Assembly (NCBI GenBank): GCA_005406025.1
Contig: BGZK01001246.1
Coordinates: 119,434-183,433, forward strand
Length of the DNA: 64,000 nucleotides
Source: Eumeta japonica
Taxonomy: Eukaryota; Arthropoda; Insecta; Lepidoptera; Psychidae
Direction of reading: 5' to 3'
In this document: positions 59,671-64,000 of the stretch, piece by piece
Numbering within the stretch: position 1 is the first letter of the stretch
How the letters are laid out: each line of letters begins with the position of its first letter
Translations under genes and position numbers: made by a program
Notes under the pieces: model-generated
What the model was told of the DNA's origin: nothing
Seen by the model: only the letters and a program-made list of their open reading frames with translations
The model's database searches: none

Positions 59671-61169
59671 AACTAGGCTCTAATAACTCATTAAAATTAC
59701 ATAGTTATTTGCGCGCTAATTAGGATTCATTACATATAACTTTTGTTTTTAAAAGATGTATATAATCAACTTAATGTCTCACTTTATTCGTTTAATTTAT
59801 GTGTCACTTTCAGAGTTTAAAAAAAAAGTTTAGTTTCTCTATTTATTGTAGATGAAGTTGCCTTTAATACAGTGAATGACAACAGTGTACATACAGTAAC
59901 GTGGTCAGTTGAATTGATACTTGTCATTACGCACTGACCTTACCTCATTAAATATTTAATTTAACTTTTAATATGTTCGAGTCTCTTAATGATTTTCATC
60001 TGTGTCTTTTAAGGGTCCGCAGATTATTTTCAAAGTATAACCGTAAACAAAATATTCACTTTTGTAAACTCGACAAATACATATCGCTTTGCTTTTTTTA
60101 TTAATTCCTTTATAAGTAAATATCTGTATATTGTTTGCTGTATGCATTTTTCTGAATTGTGACAAAAAAGCGCTCGTACATCAATAAACATTACGTCCAA
60201 CACAAAGATCATTATAAATGTCTAGAATTAACTGTCGGATAGTAGTTCAAGTCTTTTATATTGTCAAATATTAGATTAATAAAGGCTAATATTTTTGTAT
60301 TATACAAATGATAATATTCGCGCATACTAGCGCATGCGTAACATATCTAAACTGCAGTTTCATACCAAAATTCGGGTATTGAAGAGATATTTTAATACAT
60401 ATCACATTTATTTATTATCAAGTCATTTTTTTTAAATTTTTATTGATTTAAATGAAACGATTAATTTTTTACAGTAAATAATTCCTATGCGTGCAATCAC
60501 CAACGACGTTGATTATTTTTAATTATCACACGAAAATTAATTATGAAAACCAAAATTGCTCTTGAGAGTCAAATCAAAACACATCTCGACTGTTTGCAAG
60601 TCCAGTAGACTTATAGATTTTTTTTTATTAATATATAAACAAATATTAGCATTTACACCTTTAGGCGTGTGATAGCTATATTCGATATACGATACCAAAA
60701 TTGAAATTTTATTTATATTGTCTTATGGCACGACGTGGGGGAACGCGAGAGTATTACCGGGGTAACGCCGCCGGCGCACGTAATCGACTGACAAATGGTT
60801 TAGATATTTTACCAACTTCATTTTGAGGGGATCGTCCAACTAGTGATGTCCTTTAGTACGGCTGACTCGTATTATGTTTGACGTAATGGCGCTTTCTCTA
60901 ACGCTTATCTTCATAAAATGAGAAATGGAATCATAATTCATAGCGCTTGCTACTTTCGAATGAGAACGTTAAACAAAACGAAAAACTTATGTTTGTCGTT
61001 AAATTCGTATCACAGCGGTAGTAAGTTGTGATGGTAAAGCGTCTGTGACATATGCGAGTTCAAATAGTAATTGCGCTGGCCTGCGTACAAAACGGTTCAT
61101 TAGAATTATCATGTCAAGTTCCCAGTATGTCTTTGGGACTAAGTTCTAATAGTCTCTTCTTACATGGAT
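59671..61169. other. Non-coding stretch
   Basis: No gene is recognised. A GC-rich patch at 60,725-60,790 (acgacgtgggggaacgcgag; ggggtaacgccgccggcgc) is isolated in AT-rich DNA. Open frames do not exceed 60 codons. Confidence 0.4.
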
Positions 61170-62091
61170 CTATCTGAATCTGTTTTTTAAAATAATGTCG
61201 ACTAAAATGAATACGTTGCTGCACTCGATAGAACCACTGAGAGAAACACTTTGCGTATTCGCACTTAGGGGTCGCTTCGACGGCTTTTTGCTTCCTCGGC
61301 GTTCGTAAACCACTTTTCTTGAAGTTTTTGTTTTATTTTAGGAAATAAATAAAAAACTCGTGGTGAAAGGTCGGGGCTGAGAGAGCGGTGAACCAGAATC
61401 TCCATAACTAAAATCCGCAAATTGTTTATTTAGCGGTATCTCGTGAGGCGTTTTCATAATGAACGAGAATTCTACTACGAGGTTGTTGAAGTTGTTGCAG
61501 ACCTTGTTTTACTATAGTAGGCAACTCCTCGAAAAGAAACACCGACTAAACAGACTGTCCTTTGATTTCGGAATCGTAACAGTAAATCCAGCTTTCATTA
61601 TCTCTATGTCGTATACAGTATTTGAGTCACCACGGGTATATTTTTGGATCATTTCGCGGCACCAAATAACACGGACGGAGGTTTTAAGCTTACGGTTAAA
61701 TTATGAGTTATCCACCGAGTACAAAGCTTTCTGACCGCTAAATGTTCATGAAATATTTTGTGCAATTTACTCATAATGATGCCTAAGTTTGTCGGAATCT
61801 GCAGGTAAATCACTCTTTTATGAGTCTCTATCATGAGCCGCATAACAGTGATGCTGTCTTCGGTCATCGCCATAAAAGAATGTCCCTCTCGAGCAGATCA
61901 TCAGCCAGATTAGTGCGACCAAGTTTGAACTCGTTAAACCAGTTATGAGTAATGGCAAGAGATGGAGTTTTATCATGAAAGACCAACTGAAGTCTGTTAT
62001 AACTTTGTTGTTGGCTTAAATGGCAACGAAAGTCATAGAAAATCATTACATGAAAATTTTCTCGTGTTAAATTCATATTGACGATAGACAA
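61170..62091 (-). pseudogene. Mariner transposase relic C, nearly full length
   Basis: The minus strand shows the N-terminal helix-turn-helix region (ENFHVMIFYDFRCHLSQQQS; AITHNWFNEFKLGRT), then RLMIETHKRVIYLQIPTNLG and KIFHEHLAVRKLCTRWITHN. In shifted frames follow KYTRGDSNTVYDI, NESWIY and PDLSPRVFYLFPK, and at the C-terminus KCFSQWFYRVQQRI. The 'PcD' of the third catalytic aspartate reads PRV, so that residue seems lost; the second catalytic region is unreadable. It belongs to a mariner lineage different from A and B. Terminal repeats were not identified. Confidence 0.8.
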
Positions 62092-63472
62092 ACAATTTTG
62101 TCACTAATTTTACAAATTACAAATGGCAAGTGAATACATAATAAGGTTGGAAAAGAGTTTCATTTTTAATATATAAACATTTATTTTTATTTTACATTTT
62201 CTAAGTATCCAGTTTTAAAATTTTTAATTATCTCCTACGTAGAAAATTGCACGCCTTATAGCACTACAAAACACGGTCCCAATATTAGAGCATGGGTCTA
62301 ACATGTGATCTTGGTTGTATAATATGAGCACGAGTCACTTGTACAAACTAGGCAATGGCCTACGCTGTATGCGTAGTACGAGTCAAAAAAGCATTCAAAT
62401 CAATTTTTTGTATTTACTTGACGCCGTATTCAATATTCACACTTACATATATAATTAAATGTTAGTATATTTTGACACAAATATCAAGATCGGTCAACTG
62501 GTACCTAAATGACAACAATAACTGTCCAAATGGAACAACTAGTTATTGAATGATCGGAGATCAATGAAAATATTATAAAATTATATATTAGTTGATTACA
62601 TTTATGACCTTGTCTAAGTAGGTAATATTTATTTTTTTATATAAATGGACAAAATTTTTACTAGCAACTTTGTAAAACTTTTCTTTAAAATAGAAAAAAT
62701 GTCAATCGCATCAATGCTATCCTGAACATTCTATTAAATTTGCATATTGTTATTGTTTGTGGTATCTGAGTATTTGTGTATGGTATCGGAATTTATCATT
62801 GAAATAAAATTAATAAAGAACGCTAAGTCAATTGTAATAATATTTATTTATTACATAGAAAAACAGAAACTTTAACATTTAAACTTTAGCATTGTTTGAA
62901 TATAGTTTACTCACAGATACCGCGATGGATAATCAACCGAACGCTTAGCGGATTCAACCCGAGTACAACACTATCGACGCTGAGCCTTGAATTTCTATCA
63001 AAAGTCCCATTTTCTCCCCTCCCCTACAATAAGGTGCGAAATTAGAAGAAGAATTAGACTCCCCGCGAAGACGTGCCGGGAATTCGGGATGCATCGCGCC
63101 CCCGACGATATCTACAGCCCGCGGAAGTGCTGCCGAAGGGGAGATAGCATCAGTTATTTTAGTTCAATTCCGTCTCCGAGTTAGAAGAAATGAAATGTGA
63201 AGTCATAGGCCGATTATGGAAAAATAAACATTTTTCAGTGAATGGGATGCTACGCTGTGGTTTTTCCAAAAACCGTCAATTATGCACTGTGTTCTCTTTA
63301 TAGAAAGTTAATACGGAACCAATTTTGTGCATATTTCGTTTGACCTAATCCATTTTTGTGATGATGTGATGCGCTATTACTACGTTTCATTGTTAGAAAA
63401 CGTTTGAATTGATGTTGTCATGGAATTCGTATTTAGCTCCATACATACGTTTCTGTCCATTTAATTTTTAAT
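62092..63472. other. Non-coding stretch upstream of the candidate gene
   Basis: Mostly AT-rich. A mixed, GC-richer island at 62,920-63,190 (gaagacgtgccgggaattcg; gcccgcggaagtgctgcc) shows no repeat similarity and lies 0.3 kb before the candidate first exon, so it could contain regulatory sequence. No transcript start can be fixed. Confidence 0.3.
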
Positions 63473-63535
63473 ATGATGTTTAATGTCGCATTGCTACTTA
63501 TAATTTTGGCCTACACAACGGCGAGGGTGGAATAT
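63473..63535 (+). CDS. Candidate first exon of a secreted protein
   Basis: Two adjacent ATGs (63,473 and 63,476) open 21 codons, ending at TAT followed by GTAAGTAAG, a consensus splice donor at 63,536. The peptide begins MMFN, has the hydrophobic core VALLLIILAYTTA and continues RVEY, a standard signal peptide with probable cleavage after TTA. An in-frame TAG upstream (63,434) fixes the start. The gene would continue past the window. It is too short to name a family. A chance hydrophobic frame is possible but less likely with donor and stop both in place. Confidence 0.5.
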
Positions 63536-64000
63536 GTAAGTAAGAAAAAAGTATTAGTATTAATATATAATATATACTTTTATCTTTTATAGTATGGAAA
63601 TTTTCTAGTTTAGATATTGTGGTAAAGAGTATTAAATTGCGAAGGACGAAATACCACTGTTTTTTTATAGAATATAGAAATTTGGCAAATCCGCAAATGA
63701 AAATATGCTAAATTTGAAAGTTTTCATTACTCGATAAAAGCTTTCTGCTTATGATTTTAAATTAGTATACATTATCTAATATTCCAGCATTACAACATAT
63801 TTTCTATATAATAAGCAGGATTTTTACAACGGCAATTCAGATTTTACTTTCAAAAAAACTATATTTGGAAAATTTCTAATCGCCATATAGACTAGAGATC
63901 ATGTTAACATACCTCTTGTTATATCAGTTACCTATTCTGATTTGAACATTCTATTGATCTTAAAGCGCTGAGTGTTCACCCCGCTTAAGACGTTCCGTGT
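63536..64000 (+). other. Presumed first intron of the candidate secreted-protein gene
   Basis: AT-rich sequence follows the donor to the window edge. No acceptor with a following open frame is convincing. If the exon call is wrong this is plain intergenic DNA. Confidence 0.3.

Overview
The window looks like ordinary AT-rich nuclear DNA from an insect, most probably a moth or butterfly. The lepidopteran call rests on dispersed repeats of a style I know from that order: several SINE copies with the block 'ggtgactcctctggggttgc', short elements whose ends carry 'gcccgcgtg'-type motifs, a family ending near 'ttgaagtcggtt', and families ending in 'ttagggttcc'. It also holds mariner, hAT, Copia and Penelope-like elements. 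There is no prokaryotic gene organisation, no CRISPR array and no recognisable tRNA or rRNA.

Layout. 1-12.9 kb: intergenic or intronic DNA with two Penelope 3' ends and three copies of one short inverted-repeat family. 12.97-17.57 kb: a complete Copia LTR retrotransposon with target duplication, primer site and all domains, but broken by ten single-base frameshifts that all lie in homopolymers. 18.28-18.45 kb (minus): the best candidate for a host coding exon in the interior. 19-31 kb: foldback elements, a repeat copy and a non-LTR reverse transcriptase relic. 31.1-37.3 kb: a mariner relic, then a second mariner split by a 3.1-kb hAT element; an exact 8-bp duplication inside the mariner transposase gene proves the nesting. 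38.9-47.2 kb: dispersed repeats, SINEs, palindromes and a 59-bp-arm foldback. 48.07-50.43 kb (minus): a Penelope-like element with reverse transcriptase and GIY-YIG endonuclease, followed by inverted pieces of itself and an opposite-facing 3' end, suggesting a head-to-head pair. 52-62 kb: SINEs, a perfect 31-bp hairpin, an inverted copy of the 29-kb repeat and a third mariner relic. 63.47 kb: a probable first coding exon of a secreted protein with a consensus splice donor.

How it works together: almost all coding sequence belongs to transposable elements. The few host-gene candidates (63.47 kb plus, 18.3 kb minus, and weaker ones at 11.24, 20.56 and 30.77 kb) are single exons or promoter-like sites within long non-coding DNA, so the window probably lies in introns or spacers of larger genes. 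The homopolymer frameshifts in otherwise well-preserved Copia and hAT elements raise the possibility that the assembly carries uncorrected indels.
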